In this document: in pieces, positions 1 to 12,440 of the stretch
Position numbering within the stretch: the stretch's first letter is position 1
Layout of the letters: each line of letters opens with the position of its first letter
NCBI GenBank assembly: GCA_039602395.1
Contig: JBCNJP010000017.1
Location: 98,184,713-98,248,712, forward strand
Source: Deinandra increscens subsp. villosa
Lineage: Eukaryota; Streptophyta; Magnoliopsida; Asterales; Asteraceae
Length of the DNA: 64,000 bases
Direction of reading: 5' to 3'
Position numbers and translations under genes: made by a program
Notes under the pieces: generated by a model
Database searches by the model: none
The model's input: the letters and a program-made list of their open reading frames with translations, nothing else
Told to the model about the DNA's origin: nothing

Positions 1-480
1 ACAAGTTGGTAACACAAACCCTACACCCGGATGTGATCACGGGTGAATTAGCCATGATGGAGAATGATGAGATTTGATGAAATTGGGTGATGATCTCGCT
101 TGATTTAATCTTCTAACACTTTGTCACGGAGTATTAGGAGCCCAAAAATCGTCTCCAATGTTTCTCTCGCCAAATCCCTTCATACGCTAGAAATGGACAG
201 AGAAGAAGGTTGCCATACGCCTGATTTTAAGTGTGCTAGGCGTATGATACGCTTCCCGCCGTATCATACGCTGGGTTTTTCACATTTGGTCTTTTAAATG
301 TTGGTTCTCGCATAAAACAAACCCACATGAAGACTTTTCTTTGATCCACATGCAAGCTCCATTGAGAATTTTTTAGTGCTCCAAGTCTTCCACTAACTCT
401 TCTATTCCCTTTATAAAATCAACATGAAATCCAACCAATTCCTTTTGCTTCTTTCGATGAGCTGCATACACCATGATAAT
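1..480. repeat. Degenerate LTR-retrotransposon-like sequence
   Basis: No gene is visible. The stretch at 190-285 holds several copies of a short word (CATACGC, GCGTATGATACGC and its complement). The LTR fragment at 40.25-40.41 kb has a comparable word (GCGTATCGCC, GGCGATACGC) upstream of its TATA box. I read this as the U3 part of a related, decayed LTR. That assignment is inference from the word pattern, and no boundaries are visible. Confidence 0.3.
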
Positions 481-540
481 ATCATACATCATCTAAAAAA
501 AATTGTATTTGAACCACATGATAATCAAAGCGGAACTAGA

Positions 541-1300
541 AATTTTTTTTAGGGGGTCAAATTTTTTTTTACGGAGTCACTAGTTTTAGATGTTTCAGTT
601 TCATATAAACGTACATAAAAAATTTTGGTCTATTACTTACTAAATAGTTTTTAATGTAGGCGCGCGTAGCGACACGACATTGCGAGTAAAGAAAAATAAC
701 CGACTAAAAAAACTCTACATGATTTGATAAAAAAATATATATACCGTAACATTGATAGCGATATAATAGTAAAAAAAATAGTAGTAAATGGATAAAAATG
801 AAGAGAAAAGAAAAATTAACGCGAGAAAAAAAATAATATGACAAAATGTTTGCCTATTAAAAAGTCTATATTTTTATATATTGTAATATTTCATTATAAA
901 AAGGGTCTAAGATTAATGTATTTGAAAATAATGGGTCTATAATGAAAGTAAATAAAAAAGAGGTGGAAAATGAAGTACCCCATTTACTCTTCTTATTTAT
1001 AGCACTAAAATTAATAAAGAAAGCTGAGAAAAATAAAAAAATGTTGAGCACAAGATTTGAACTTGCACCACTTTAAAATCAAGCAAGAGATCTTACCACT
1101 AGGCTAGTTGTTTGCTTTGTTTCATTTTCACAAACTAAGTATTTATTAACTCCTCTTCACAATTTTTTATTTTTTTTTTAAAAACCATTCACATAATTTT
1201 CACTTTGCGTACGAGGTTGAGGGGGTCCACGGGAACCCCTGGGCCTAATAAATATCCGCCCCTGATGATAATGATGCGTCCAAATCATATTTAAATTGAT
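541..1300. other. AT-rich intergenic sequence with a possible tRNA-related SINE head
   Basis: No gene is seen. On the minus strand at 1045-1110 there is a pol III-like pair: an A-box-like TAGCCTAGTGGTAAG and, about 30 bases on, a B-box-like GTTCAAATCTTG. The same arrangement starts the well-supported SINE at 52.5-52.75 kb. No target duplication or A-rich tail could be defined here, so it is at best a remnant. Confidence 0.3.
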
Positions 1301-1379
1301 GTAGTATCTCAAGTTAAGTAAATCACCCTATATTAGCTCATTCTATCGCAAAGTTTATAAGATATAAAATTCATTCGAA

Positions 1380-2720
1380 CTAACATCTTTCATATCAATA
1401 TCGGTGCATTTTTTATATAATTAGCAGGAACTTTAGTGGACTTAAAATGCACCGATCAACTAGATATTTAGGGTTTATTATATTCTCTATATAATGTAAC
1501 ATTGATTATCAATAATAATAATTCAGTATTTTATAATCTTACATGGTATCATAGCTTAAACGATTCAAACCCCAGTCGTCACCACCGTATTCAAACCCTA
1601 GACAAGGACGGTGTGCCGTCACGCCGCCGCGCTGTCCCAACTTCGTTTCTTTTCCGTCATTTGTTTCGTTTCTTTTCTATTTTGAAGTTTTCGTTGAATT
1701 AAGCTTCATTATTGATTAATGACTCGAGCGACTTCAATTTCTTATACGGCGAGTTTGCTTTTCGTTCTTCGATCTCACTTTCACTTTCACTTTCACTTTG
1801 TATTGCGATCTCTGTACCACCTATCACACGTGGATCAAGTTTACATCTTTCGAATTGGATATTCTTTTCTTGTTGCTACGTGGAGAAGCATTTACAAGCA
1901 TCAAACACCACCTTTTTAATTTTGATTTTTTTTAGTTGTTTTCTTGGTGCTGCGTGGATACAAATCAACAAACCGAACCCACCGTGAGAAGTGATTATTT
2001 TTTTAGTTGTTTTCTAAATTATGGCTTCTATATTGTCTCTGTCTTGGATGACTGTTCATAATCTCAAACTACGGTTTGATCAGATTTTTTTTCTCTTTTC
2101 TTTTTGAACCAACGGATTTGATCTCTCAATCTACGGATCTAAGAGATTCCCCTCTTGCTTCGTTTTCTTTTTAGATCTCTGAATCTCATCTCTCGATCTA
2201 CGGATCAAAGAAAAAACCGCTTGACCACGGTCATCAGCCTTGTTTTATTTTTCCTCTTTTAGATCTATGAATCTCATCTCTTCATCTATGGATCCAAGAG
2301 ACCGCTGATTGCTAGCCTCAACACACTGCCACAAGACTACGGTCATCGGTTATCAACCTACCTCTAGTCAGTTTGTTTCTCTTTCTAGGAGACAGGAATT
2401 AATGAACTACAACCGCTTGCTTTTGAAGATCGGGACTATGGTCCATTGCTATGAAAGTTTTTTTTGAAGAATATGGATGGCAAAATCAAACACAATATGG
2501 ATTTATTGGCAAGAGTTTGAGTCAATCGAAGCATATTTAATTTATCTTAGTAGTATTGTTTTTTTATGTTTTCTTTTTTCAGTCTCATTTTTCGGTTTCC
2601 TCCCGGTCTGACTACGGGGGAGTATTGGAATGTATTAGATTAGGGTTAATTAGTATGAATAAAGCAAAGTGTGTAGTGGTTAAATTCTAAGCTTGTGGTT
2701 GAAGAGTTTAATAGGTTATA
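1380..2720 (+). mobile_element. Copia-type LTR retrotransposon remnant without coding region
   Basis: A primer-binding-like site (TGGTATCATAGC, 1544-1555) directly follows a CA dinucleotide, as at the 3' edge of a 5' LTR primed by initiator Met-tRNA. A polypurine tract (ACGGGGGAGTAT, about 2614-2625) is followed by TGGAATG, as at the start of a 3' LTR. The roughly 1.1 kb between them is pyrimidine-rich and shows no gag or pol motif. The element is therefore either a non-autonomous derivative or has lost its coding core. LTR outer borders were not found. Short open frames here (1502-1702, 1712-1987) show no recognisable domain. Confidence 0.45.
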
Positions 2721-2729
2721 GGCCTTAGC

Positions 2730-3160
2730 TTCATAAACCCAATTTTAACCAATTAGTCAATAACCAGGTTTTTTTAGACCAAAAGCTGAACTGGTTTTTA
2801 TGAAACCAGTTAACATCTATATACTCATTTCACTTGAACAGTTTATCAGGTTACATCTTGTCAATTACATTAGCTTTCGAAACTTTATAATTAAATGTGC
2901 TTATATGAAAGCAGTTTTTCTAAGAAAAAGCGTTATAAGTCAGTCATCAACGAGTCACTCAACTTCATCCGAGCAGGACTACAAAATGACCCGTTTTGAC
3001 CTCTCCAGCATAAAGAAAAGGGGACCTTTAGCAAGTATAAGTAAAAAACACCAGATCCAACATCCAAAGACAAGTTTAGGTTCAAACTGTCACTACTAGA
3101 CTTGTACTCTCCCTACAACAAGAGGCTAAACAGTTTCTCTACCAGAAGCCAACAGGTAAG
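2730..3160. other. 3' flank of SEC61A
   Basis: No coding region is supported. The part nearest 3160 should include the 3'UTR of the minus-strand SEC61A gene. No unambiguous poly(A) signal was identified. Confidence 0.3.
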
Positions 3161-5643
3161 TTAAAACCCGAATAAACCAAGTTCGCTGGCCTTCTCTTTC
3201 TCAAATGTCTCAAAGTACTGGTATATGATTGTCACTGCTAGCAATATTCCTGTACCAGAGCCTATGGCTCCCATGAAATCTGCCAAAACCGTCAGTGCAC
3301 CAATGCACATTCCTCCAAATGCAGCCGCTGTTGGGATGTATCTGTTCAGTTCCTTCTGGAGATTCGAATCCCGATGTCCTGGCATTACCATTTGTTGCTC
3401 CTGCACGTATTAAAAAAATATATATCACAGTTCATAATTTAGCATTGAACCACACAAAACTAGGAATTTTGAAGTGTCATCTCATTCTTTCCGATTTGGG
3501 CAAGAACATAATATATCTTCATAAAAACAAAGTCATAACGTTCCCTGTAGCAGATCCCGCTTCCACTGGTTTCCGGTCCAGTGTAAGCTGTGCTTGGCAC
3601 CCACTGGCTAGCAGTTTATTGGTGGAGTTGTGGGGCCTGGTGAGTTTTCTCCAATAGGTTCTCATGGTTACCAAAAAAAAATCATAATGTTGCTTTGAGC
3701 GTTACCTTAAGCTGCTTGGCAACATCTCTTGCTGAAGAGCCAGAAACTTCGATCCAAGTTTTAGAGAAGAGTGCACATGCTGTTAGCATGAAGACCAGGT
3801 AGAAAAGAGCATGGAAGGGATTGGCTGCCATGTCTGCCAGGCTGATATTGAGAAGCAAGCAATTATGTGAAATCAAAACATTATTAGTTTCAATATGTGT
3901 TATTTTTGTACACACGAGTTTGTAAAACAAAACCATAATGAATGAACATGGAGGTGGCAATTCAAACCCATTTCCATAAAACCTATTAAATCATCTTATT
4001 AATAACAAATCTGTTCGTTTATGTTTATCTGTAACAGATCAAACAGGTAGATCAAATAAAAAGAAAGAATTTGGCATCAAACGTGATGAGCCAAAGCGTA
4101 TCTTTCATGCACAAAACCTCCTGAAAATCATATTAATTTCATATCATTCGTAACTCATATTTGAGTATTTGACACACTACTTGTTTATAAAAAATATTTT
4201 TTTCCACAAAAGGGTTTTAAGGCAATGCATAAATACTGTTCCACCCTGTACAAAAATTACATGTTTTAATCGGTTACCCATCCTGCCCCCATTGGCCACC
4301 TCTAAACAAGACATTCAAACTAGGAGATTCCATTACCTAGAAGGAGCGGTAACATAGTAAGCAAGGCCACCAACTGGGACCGATTGGCCCGAGTATTCAG
4401 ACTCCTTCCACTTTCCCAACAAGTTAACCAAGAAATTCCCACTGTACTTTCTGTGCAGCAACTGAGAAGAAAAAATGATAACAGCCAATTGGTATCAAGA
4501 AAGGTAACAGAGCTAGTTCGTCTCTAGCGTTCAACAAATAAATTGAATACCTGAGAGATGAAGTAAAGGTTGGAGACAAGTGCAGACTGAAGAATGATAG
4601 GCATGTTGGAAGTATAGAACAACTTAATGGGGTAAGATCCTTGCTGCCCACGAGCATTCTTAGATCTCACGGGCAAAACAACACGGAAGCCTTGGAAGTA
4701 AATGACAATGAGGAAGATCAGAACCGTAGCAAGCAAATTAGTCACATTAGGCAGATTCTGTCTATAGAAAGCTTCCCGCAGTGCTCTAACTTTATCCGAC
4801 CTAGTGATCAGAAGATGAAACAGAGCAATAACAGCACCTTCAAACTCAGCACCACGCCCACTGTTAATTGTTGTAGGACTGAATGCTTTCCAGATAATGC
4901 TTTCACTGAATGATTAATCAACATATGTAAGTTGGGGAGTAACCATGAGTCACGTGTAAACACAATGGAAGGATTACTGGCTTACCAGATATTGGTAGCT
5001 ATGAACAATGAAATTCCGGAGCCTAAACCATATCCCTTTTGGAGAAGTTCATCCAAGCATATGACGATAATCCCAGCAAAACATAATTGGACAATTATAA
5101 GAATAGCATTTCCAACACCAAGTTGACCTACACTGCCATACATTCCTGACAGTACATAAGCAACAGCCTCCCCAACAGCAATCAAGATGCCCAACAATTT
5201 CTGAGCACCATTCCTGCGAAAATCACAAAATAGAATAGAATTTAATTTAAAAAAAATGGTGGAAAAAATAAGAAAAATTGTAAGAAAGAAGCTGCTTACA
5301 ATAGTGCACGATCCTCACGAACATTATTGTCAACTTCAATGATTTTTGACCCCGCTAATAGCTGCATAACCAATCCAGAAGTGACAATTGGGGTAATACC
5401 AAGTTCCATGACAGTTCCGCGGTTCGAAGCCAGAATAACACGCATCCAGTAGAAAGGGTCAGCACCTGTTGTTGAATGTATGCCATACAGGGGAAGCTGA
5501 CTGCAGACCAGAAAGATGAAAAGAGAGATGACGGTGTATATGACCTTCTCTCTGAAGGGAACCTTCCTATCTGCGCTTTGCACTTCCGGTAAAAAAGAAA
5601 GAAATGGTCGAACCAGATGCAGCACTCTAAAACCACCTCCCAT
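3161..5643 (-). CDS. SEC61A: Protein transport protein Sec61 subunit alpha
   Basis: This is the channel subunit of the ER Sec61 translocon, which threads nascent secretory and membrane proteins across or into the ER membrane. Six coding exons join in phase: 5643-5300, 5213-4986, 4905-4551, 4461-4337, 3841-3706 and 3400-3161. They total 1428 nt (475 codons plus stop), the usual plant length. All introns are GT-AG. The product starts MGGGFRVLHLVRPFLSFLPE and ends in EKASELGLFGF. Recognisable segments include the plug region near IHSTTGADPFYWM, the hydrophobic helices GVGNAILIIVQLCFAGIIVI and LLATVLIFLIVIYFQGF, the cytosolic loop VVLPVRSKNARGQQGSYPIK, and the C-terminal helices around GMCIGALTVLADFMGAIGSG. 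No frameshift or stop was found. It is the only clearly intact single-copy gene in the window, and the start is set by the conserved MGGG N-terminus. Confidence 0.97.
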
Positions 5644-6775
5644 TGGATTAAATCAGAACTGCAAACCAGCTGTTTCAGGTCATTTGAAAAAAAAAAAACA
5701 ACTATAAGTGACAGGCAAATAATCATTATATAATAATGTGGCACAACTAGGCAGAGTTACAAAGTTGTACAGGTTAAATGGTCTAAACAAACTAATGTAT
5801 CGAGCATGGAAAAATCTTTAGTGGCTATGAAATAGGAACTGCAGATTTTATATATTGAAATTAAATTTGCACCTCTTCACAAACATCTAAAATCCATAGT
5901 TATTTCAAACTGCTTCATCATACATATTGGCACCAAATTCATAAAAATGTATCGCATTTGGGACAAAATTTGCTCATAGAATCCAGACAACCTTTATATA
6001 GGTTCAAATAGAACCTCCTTGCACTGCTTGCAAATATACACAGCCTATCGAGGCATGTATAAAGTGCTCGCTGGTTAAAATCAATGTCAATCATGTAACT
6101 GAAAACTAACCACTGAATATAACAGATTAACAGCCAACTAACTGCTTAATAGCCCCAAAGAAAAACCGTACAATTTTTTAAACAGCATTTCAGCAATATC
6201 CTTCAATTACTTGACATTATCATCTTATTTCAAAAAAAAAAATCATTTTTACGCTTTCAACCCACTAAACTTCCCAATCTTCGACATCATCGACATACAA
6301 ATCATTGAGGCGTAGAAAACAATGACAATCCACAATATGAAAGTTAATAAAACCTTCATCGGCCACCATAATCGATCGATCTCTAATTACACATCAAAAG
6401 CATACATGCATTCATATCCCCAGATCCAAGACACAGAAATAGAAAAATTAAACATAAACAGCTACATATCAACTAAAGTACACAATTGGACGTTTCAGTT
6501 TAATAAATCATTACAGATCGGGTAGCAGGGAAGCTGATTTCAAACACCGTAATTGATTTTCGAAAATGGAAACAATCAAACACAATAAAGCACGCAAATG
6601 ATCATATGAGAACATTCAGAGATTGAATCAGAACTTACAACGTTGAATCAGTGAGGAATTGGTTGAAATTTGGGGAGGAGCCCTAGGGTTTACACAATCG
6701 AACGATGACTGAAATTACGATGCGCAAGCGTCGCGTCGGGCTTTATTGTAAGAGAGAATTCAGATCCATTACGGA
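5644..6775 (-). promoter_or_regulatory. SEC61A 5'UTR exon, leader intron and promoter
   Basis: Upstream of the start codon the reading direction meets an acceptor (TTTGCAG) at 5659-5660. This closes a leader intron whose donor (GTAAGTTC) is at 6638. A non-coding first exon therefore ends at 6639 and probably begins near 6700-6760. A roughly 980 bp intron inside the 5'UTR is common in highly expressed plant housekeeping genes and often raises expression. No convincing TATA box was seen. The exact transcription start is inferred. Confidence 0.6.
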
Positions 6776-6965
6776 AACGACATTACGATTCAGGGGTAAA
6801 ATTACAAAAACACCCTTTACCTTGAATATCAGTCACATGAGTCATCACCCCAATCAAACCGGTTCAATAACCAAATACCAATAAAGTACAATCCGGTTAG
6901 GAACTGGTTTAAGGTTTTTTTTTGGTGAAGAACCGCTTAAAAAAACTTGTTTATCAGTTTACTTA
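6776..6965. other. Short intergenic spacer between SEC61A and a Harbinger-type element
   Basis: Nothing is recognised except the target site TTA at 6963-6965, which abuts the next element. Confidence 0.4.
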
Positions 6966-8274
6966 GGGCATGCGGTATGGGCCGTTGTGGGGGGCGTTTA
7001 ACGTTAAAACGCCGTTGAAGAAGATGACGATTTGGAAATCATCCCGGGGACACAATCACACAAGCTCCAGAATCGTCCAAGAAAACTCGACGTAGGGGCA
7101 AAGAAAAAGTTGTTATAACGCTTGAACCGCAAGGGAAGAAGAAATGGGACACGGCGGAAGAGTTGGATTCAGTTCGTGCGTATGTTGATACGTCGGAAGA
7201 TCCAAAATATGGTATAAATTTTATTTTATTTTTTTAAAAAAAGTTTTAAAGTTTTTTAACTTATATTTTATCCATCTAATTTTTTTTTTTAGGGAACTCT
7301 CAAACGAAAGGAGCGTTTTGGTCTCGTGTTAGTGAGAAATTCCACGAGATCATGAAATCGAAAGCAAATGGGAATGATGTATACTTTCGAAACAACGATA
7401 AGCTTAGTAGCAAATGGTTCGACATTAAAAGGAAAGTTGGGAAGTTTCATGGCATCGTTATGGAGCTCAAACAGCATCGTCCAAGTGGGTCAAGCGATGT
7501 CGACTTTTTAAACTTAGCCATCAATCGTTATCGTGACGATCATAATTCGACACCTCTCATCAAGCATTATGAAATTTTGAGCAAATCTCCAAAATTTAAT
7601 GAGATTTTGGATCTTATGACTTCGAGCGGCAAGAAAAGGTCATCCACCGATATGGATAGACCTATGGGATCAGCTTCAACGGGATGGCGTAATGTTGACC
7701 TTAACAACACGGTCAACTTGGAGGAGGAGGAGGAGGAACCCGAGATGTTGGCAAGGCCGGTGGGGAAGAAAAAAGCAATATGGCAAGAAAAAGAAAAAAA
7801 AGGAAGACGACGCTTTCTTGGAGCAACTTCATTTGTTCAACCAAAAGCAAATGAAACGTACAAAGTTGAGGGATGATAAGATTCGAATTCAAAAGGAAAA
7901 AGCGGATTTGAAGAAAGAAAAATTACGCATTGAACAAATGCGTATGTTGAGCTTGGACACGTCGAAGATGAGCGAGGAGGATCGACAATTTTTCGAGGAG
8001 GAGAAGGAGAAGATTAGGAAAAAATTATCTTCGCAGTAGTTTATTTTTTAAGCGTTTGTAATTTCTAGTATTTGTAATGTTTTATTTTTATTAATTAAAA
8101 TGTTTAAGTATTATTTAAATTTAAAAAAAATAAAAAAATATTAATAAAATAATCTTTCAACACCACACCATCACACCGTGTATACCACACATGGTGTTGA
8201 AAGATGGTGTTATCCAGTCATCGCCTACGTGACGTGATAACACCAAGTTATCACACCATGTATACCACATGCCC
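6966..8274 (+). mobile_element. Non-autonomous PIF/Harbinger-type element carrying the Myb/NAM-like accessory ORF
   Basis: The left end reads GGGCATGCGGTAT. The right end, reverse complemented, reads GGGCATGTGGTAT, giving terminal inverted repeats of about 13 bp with one mismatch. Both ends abut TTA (6963-6965 and 8275-8277), the 3 bp target duplication typical of PIF/Harbinger elements. The only coding remnant is the accessory DNA-binding ORF. No transposase is present, so movement would need help from elsewhere. Subterminal AT/CAC-rich repeats at 8160-8270 may be transposase binding sites, which is inference. Confidence 0.75.
7060..8039 (+). pseudogene. Harbinger accessory protein (Myb-like / NAM-associated C-terminal domain), decayed
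   Basis: Two exons flank a GT-AG intron (donor after AAATATG at 7212, acceptor ending about 7292). Exon 1 encodes a basic stretch (KKTRRRGKEK) and the trihelix/Myb-like start KKWDTAEELDSVRAY. Exon 2 continues SQTKGAFWSRVSEKFHE and leads to a Gly/Asp-rich linker, the motif FNEILDLM, an acidic run, and a Lys/Glu-rich coiled coil ending EKEKIRKKLSSQ. In plant databases such proteins are often called glutathione S-transferase T3-like or NAM-associated. In PIF/Harbinger and related elements, this type of protein binds DNA and cooperates with the transposase. Breaks: no in-frame ATG in exon 1 (a TGA lies just upstream) and a frame change in the A-rich run near 7790-7802. It is therefore probably inactive. 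Confidence 0.75.
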
Positions 8275-8284
8275 TTATTAAAAG

Positions 8285-8286
<2 letters not shown>

Positions 8287-8336
<50 letters not shown>
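8287..8336. repeat. (TA)n microsatellite flanking the left 8 kb element
   Basis: About 50 bases of perfect TA repeat end where the terminal repeat of the 8 kb element begins. A matching TA tract flanks the outer end of the opposite copy at 33853-33894. TA tracts appear to be the insertion target of this family. Confidence 0.9.
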
Positions 8337-8338
<2 letters not shown>

Positions 8339-8557
8339 TTAGGTTCATTGTAGACCCCAAAAAATATGTAGACCGGTAGACCCCTTAAATCACCGTCCGA
8401 TCATAAATCATGAGTTTGTAAAGATCAGGGGTACGATCGTCCAATGCTGAAATTTCATTAAATCATCTCCAATCTACCTGTTTACTCAAACCGACTCCCA
8501 ATTCCGCCCAAAGAAACCGACTTCCCAATTCTGTCAAAAGATGCGAACTACGCAGAG

Positions 8558-8925
8558 AAGATGACGAGATGTTACAGATTGCATTAATGGCGTTAAAGGA
8601 AAAATCGCAAAGATTTTATCTAAGCAAGAACATCTCAATCCAGATCCTGAAATCCCGTAGTCAATTTTGTTCAACCTCCGTCAAATCACGGGTCTGCAAA
8701 AAAAAAAAATAAACCCTAAACCGACGAGGACGATGAGGATTCTGTGGAGATGCGTATTTCTTCATGTGATTCCGTTTTGGTTACTCAAAAGAAGGCCGGA
8801 TCTATTTGGGTCAGAACTACGGCTAGGCTAGAGGTGATGGGAAGGATGATGATAATACTTGAGATGGGGAAGAGCCTGAAATTGTTGAAGTGAGTCGATG
8901 AACCAGAGGTAATATGGTTTAATTT
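8558..8925 (+). pseudogene. SEC5-like (exocyst subunit) N-terminal fragment, copy A
   Basis: One frame reads EDDEMLQIALMALKEKSQRF, which resembles the N-terminus of plant exocyst subunit SEC5 (DEDELLQMALKEQA type). Downstream, an acidic stretch (DEDDEDSVEM) and a later frame giving DDNTWDGEEPE recall the SEC5 region before its conserved domain. The pieces lie in different frames and stops intervene, so it is a captured, non-functional fragment. The SEC5 identification is from memory of the family and needs a protein search. The mirror copy is at 33290-33632. Confidence 0.45.
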
Positions 8926-9629
8926 CTAATTTGTCATTCATCTGCGAATAGTCTTCGAACTCTATGTTCATCGATTAAATTTCAAAATCAAAATCAACTT
9001 GTTTATGTTTGTAAAATCTTTGGTCATTAATATCTCAAATAGAAATCAATATCAAACCTATTTCTGTTTTAAATTGTACACAAGGTATTGAAATCTTTAG
9101 GATATGTGAATAACACCTTATAATTCAAGATTTAATTTTTAAGACTCACTTGATGTTTAAGTGAGTTTTGATGTGAGTTTTATATATGAGATTAATTGAG
9201 TTCTGATGTGTGATTTAAAAGTCAGTTGGGATTTGATTGAGTTTTATATATGAGATTCTAATTGCAATTGAGATTTAAGACTCACTTGAGATTTAATTGA
9301 GTTTTATATTAAGAGTGTGTTTTAAAACTCCCAGGGGAATAACAAGGTGTAAATATGAGTTATAAACATCGGAATAACAAGACTTAATTGAGTTTTATAT
9401 TAAGGAGTGATATATCGTGTTGTTTCTGATTTTGCTCACAGAAACCGAATTCAGGTAAGTTTTATTTCAGCAGTCTCTTTATTCATCATTTATTGTGCTA
9501 ACATCATACACACTTCAAGCGACTGATAATATCATATATGTTGATGTATCACCGATTAGAAAGTCTTGGCATTATAGATGATATGGTCTTGATATTTGCT
9601 CTCCTGGTGTCAGTCGCAGATTCTTAAAA

Positions 9630-9722
9630 AATGAAAGGCCAGTGAGGAGGAGAGGCTTCCATCATTGGCAGCAAGTGAGTTACTCCAGTTGAGACAACGT
9701 CACACAGTCTCTGGCCTCAGGT
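9630..9722 (+). pseudogene. Exon-like fragment of unknown origin in copy A
   Basis: A short open stretch reads RLPSLAASELLQLRQRHTVS and is followed by a GT-like donor context at 9720. It looks like a captured exon from a host gene, because the composition is unlike the AT-rich surroundings. I cannot name the family with confidence. The mirrored copy lies near 32470-32560. Confidence 0.3.
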
Positions 9723-9884
9723 ACATTTTGTTCTTTATTTCATGCATGCTGGGTCGGACGAGTAGGGTAACTAGTCAAAATGGGTTTGGTTAAAACAGGT
9801 AATCTTATGTACGAGGTCAAAACAAATTGGATTGGGTTCATTGATTCATTCATTTGACCAGTAACAAATTAGGTTCATTGAGTT

Positions 9885-11160
9885 TTATAATCGGTGTTTT
9901 TTTAAACTCACCGAGTTTTATAATCAGTGAGCTTTATACTTAGTGAGTTTTATAATCAGTGTTTTTTATTTTATACTTGGTGAGTTTTATAATCACTGAG
10001 CTTTATACTTAATGAGTTTTATAATCAGTGAGCTTTATACTTTCTAAGTTTTATTAAACTCATTAGAACTTGGATTTTAATGGATCTCTTTCAGTGAGTT
10101 TTATTTATAACTAACTGAGTTTTATAAGTAACTGAGTTTTATAATCAGTGAGTTTTATAACTCTATTGATTTAGTAATGAGTTTAATTCACTAAGTTTTA
10201 AGTTTTAAAACTCACTGAAATAGAGTTACAAAACTAACTGATTATAAAACTCTGTTAGTTATAAATAAAATTCATTGAAATAGATCCAATTAAATTCAAG
10301 TTCTAATGAGTTATAATTCAATGAGTTTTATTCTATTGATAACATTTGGTTAAATGCAAAATTATATTATCAATGAGTTATCAAATTCTATTGATTTTGT
10401 AACTGAGTGAGTTAAAACTCACTGAGTTTTATAACTCACTAAAAACTCAGTTAAAACTCACTGAGTTTTATAACTCACTGAAAACTCAGTTAAAACTCAC
10501 TGATTTTTATAGCTAGTGAGCTTTATACTTAGTGAGTTTTATAATCAGTGTTTTTTTTAAAAACTCACTAGAACTTGGTACTAAGTGAGCTCTATTGATT
10601 TTGTAACTCAATGAGTTTTATTTATAACTAACTGAGTTTTATAACTCTGTTAAAACTCACTGAGTTTTATAATCAATGAACTTTATACTTAGTGAGTTTT
10701 ATAATCAGTGTTTTTTTAAACTCACCGAGTTTTATAATCCGTGAGCCTTATACTTAGTGAGTTTTATAATCAGTGTTTTTTATACTTAGTGAGTTTAATA
10801 AACAATGAGCTTTATACTTACTGAGTTTTATAAGCAGTGAGCTTTATACTTACTGAGTTTTAAAATTATTACGACTAAGTTTTATTAAACTCATTAGAAC
10901 TTGGATTTAGTTGGATCTATTTCAGTGAGTTTTATTTATAACTAACTGAGTTTTATAATCAGTGAGTTTTATAACTCTATTGATTTAGTAATGAGTTTAA
11001 TTCACTAAGTTTTAAATTTTAAAACTCACTGAAATAGAGTTATATAATTAACTGATTATAAAAGTTTGTTAGTTAGAAATAAAATTTATTGAAATAGATC
11101 CAATTAAATTTAAGTTCTAATGAGTTATAATTCAATGAGTTTTATTCTAAGTTTATCAAT
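9885..11160. repeat. Long degenerate array of the word AGTGAGTTTTATAA, block 1 (copy A)
   Basis: About 1.3 kb consists almost wholly of variants of GTGAGTTTTATAATCAGTGA and its complement. The words occur in both orientations with irregular spacing of about 20-40 bases. It is not a classical fixed-period satellite, since spacing and orientation vary. The mirror block lies at 31030-32330 in copy B. No coding potential is seen. Confidence 0.85.
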
Positions 11161-11796
11161 TTACCACCTTTAGAGGTAAATTAATTAACCCTTACATCAG
11201 AAAACAAGTTGAAAGAGCCACTTCTAATTAACCTTTACATCAGAACCTGTTCATATTAATAATAATTAATTAATGAGACGTACTTTTCATCATTAAAAAT
11301 ATGTAAATTTCATAGAAACATTAATTAATCTGTGTTTTAAATGGGTCACCATATCTTTTATGTCCACAAGGTATCTTTGGTCTTTTCATTGGGTCAAAAT
11401 TAGAGGAAAAAACTCGTTGTTAGATTGGCCGAGTTGGTGTAACTTCAATTTCTCTTTGTAATTTCTTTCTAGCTTCTTGCTAGTTTAATGTTAATCGCCG
11501 TTCAAAAAAAAAAAAAAAAACAAGGTGATATGTTTTTATTACATAATTTTTTTTAGCATGCTAAGATTCATAGAGAAGCAACCTTACATATGGCTGGAGA
11601 TTTTAAATGGTTCGTAATAATCTAATTTTTTCAAACTTTAACTTTAACTTCTTTAAAATTTTCGAACATGATGAATGGTTGTTTGACTTCTCCATAAGGA
11701 TGTCTGGAAGTCAAAGTCGAAGTATGATAAAAGGTTAGGACAACTTCACTAATATAACCTCTTAAATCCGTTGTTCTTGAAAGTTTTTGTTTTTCT

Positions 11797-12090
11797 ATGG
11801 TCCAGGAGGAGTTGCATCAACCAAACAACACAGAATTTCTACGAGCAAATATCGAATCTCATGAAGGATATTCACGCGGAGAAAGGCATACACAGGAACA
11901 AGAGATTAAAAGCCTAAGAAACACGGTTAGAATACTCTTTTCATGTCAATTGTACCTCATCTCATTCGTATATCATCTCATTGGCAGATGGAAAAGGTGA
12001 AAGAAGAAACTGAGAATTTAAAGAAACGGCATGAAGATCTATCTAAAGAAATCGAGCGACTCCAAGCAGAAAGATGCGGTGATGTCTGAA
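11797..12090 (+). pseudogene. CHUP1-like coiled-coil fragment 1, copy A
   Basis: Two exons flank a GT-AG intron (exon ends 11925, next exon starts 11988). Exon 1 ends HTQEQEIKSLRNTVRIL and exon 2 reads MEKVKEETENLKKRHEDLSK then EIERLQAERCGDV. This resembles the coiled-coil part of CHUP1-family proteins (actin-binding, chloroplast positioning), where an AD(C)-type segment precedes a conserved VEELVYLRW block. That block is missing here because the fragment stops. The IKSLRN exon sequence recurs in fragment 2 at 17.2 kb. Captured and truncated; no complete ORF. Family call is from memory. Confidence 0.5.
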
Positions 12091-12239
12091 CAACTGGTTT
12101 TATAATCACCCAGTCTAATTATTCTAATCAGCTAACCCTTACATTAGTTTGAAAGAGAAGCAAGACTGTGAGATTGAACTGCGGTCACTTCAACCATTTT
12201 TCATGGAGAAATAAAAAGTCTTGAGAGGTATACAAGCGA

Positions 12240-12440
12240 TACTCAGTTTTGGCATGATAGGTGGATCACGGATGTGCCGCTTGCGGAGAGGTTCCTTGCC
12301 TTATATTGTATAAAAAAAGTTGTGTAGTAGTCGTTTGTGCTCACACTGATGTAGACAGGACTGTTTGGAGATGGTCCTGGAAAAGTAACCTATCTACAAC
12401 TCATGAGTTGAGCGAGATGGTTCTGTGGCAAAACTTTTGA
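12240..12440 (+). pseudogene. LINE C-terminal (zf-RVT region) fragment, copy A
   Basis: One frame reads FWHDRWITDVPLAERFLALY, then after a stop TVWRWSWKSNLSTTHELSEM. These are hallmark strings of the region between reverse transcriptase and the C-terminal zinc-ribbon of plant non-LTR retrotransposons. Only about 65 codons remain, with stops. It was probably swept into the 8 kb element together with the host fragments, since both copies carry it. Confidence 0.6.

Noticed and set aside
3541..3680. SINE inside the fifth SEC61A intron
   Set aside because: The stretch ends in an A run and looks foreign, but no B box or target duplication could be shown.
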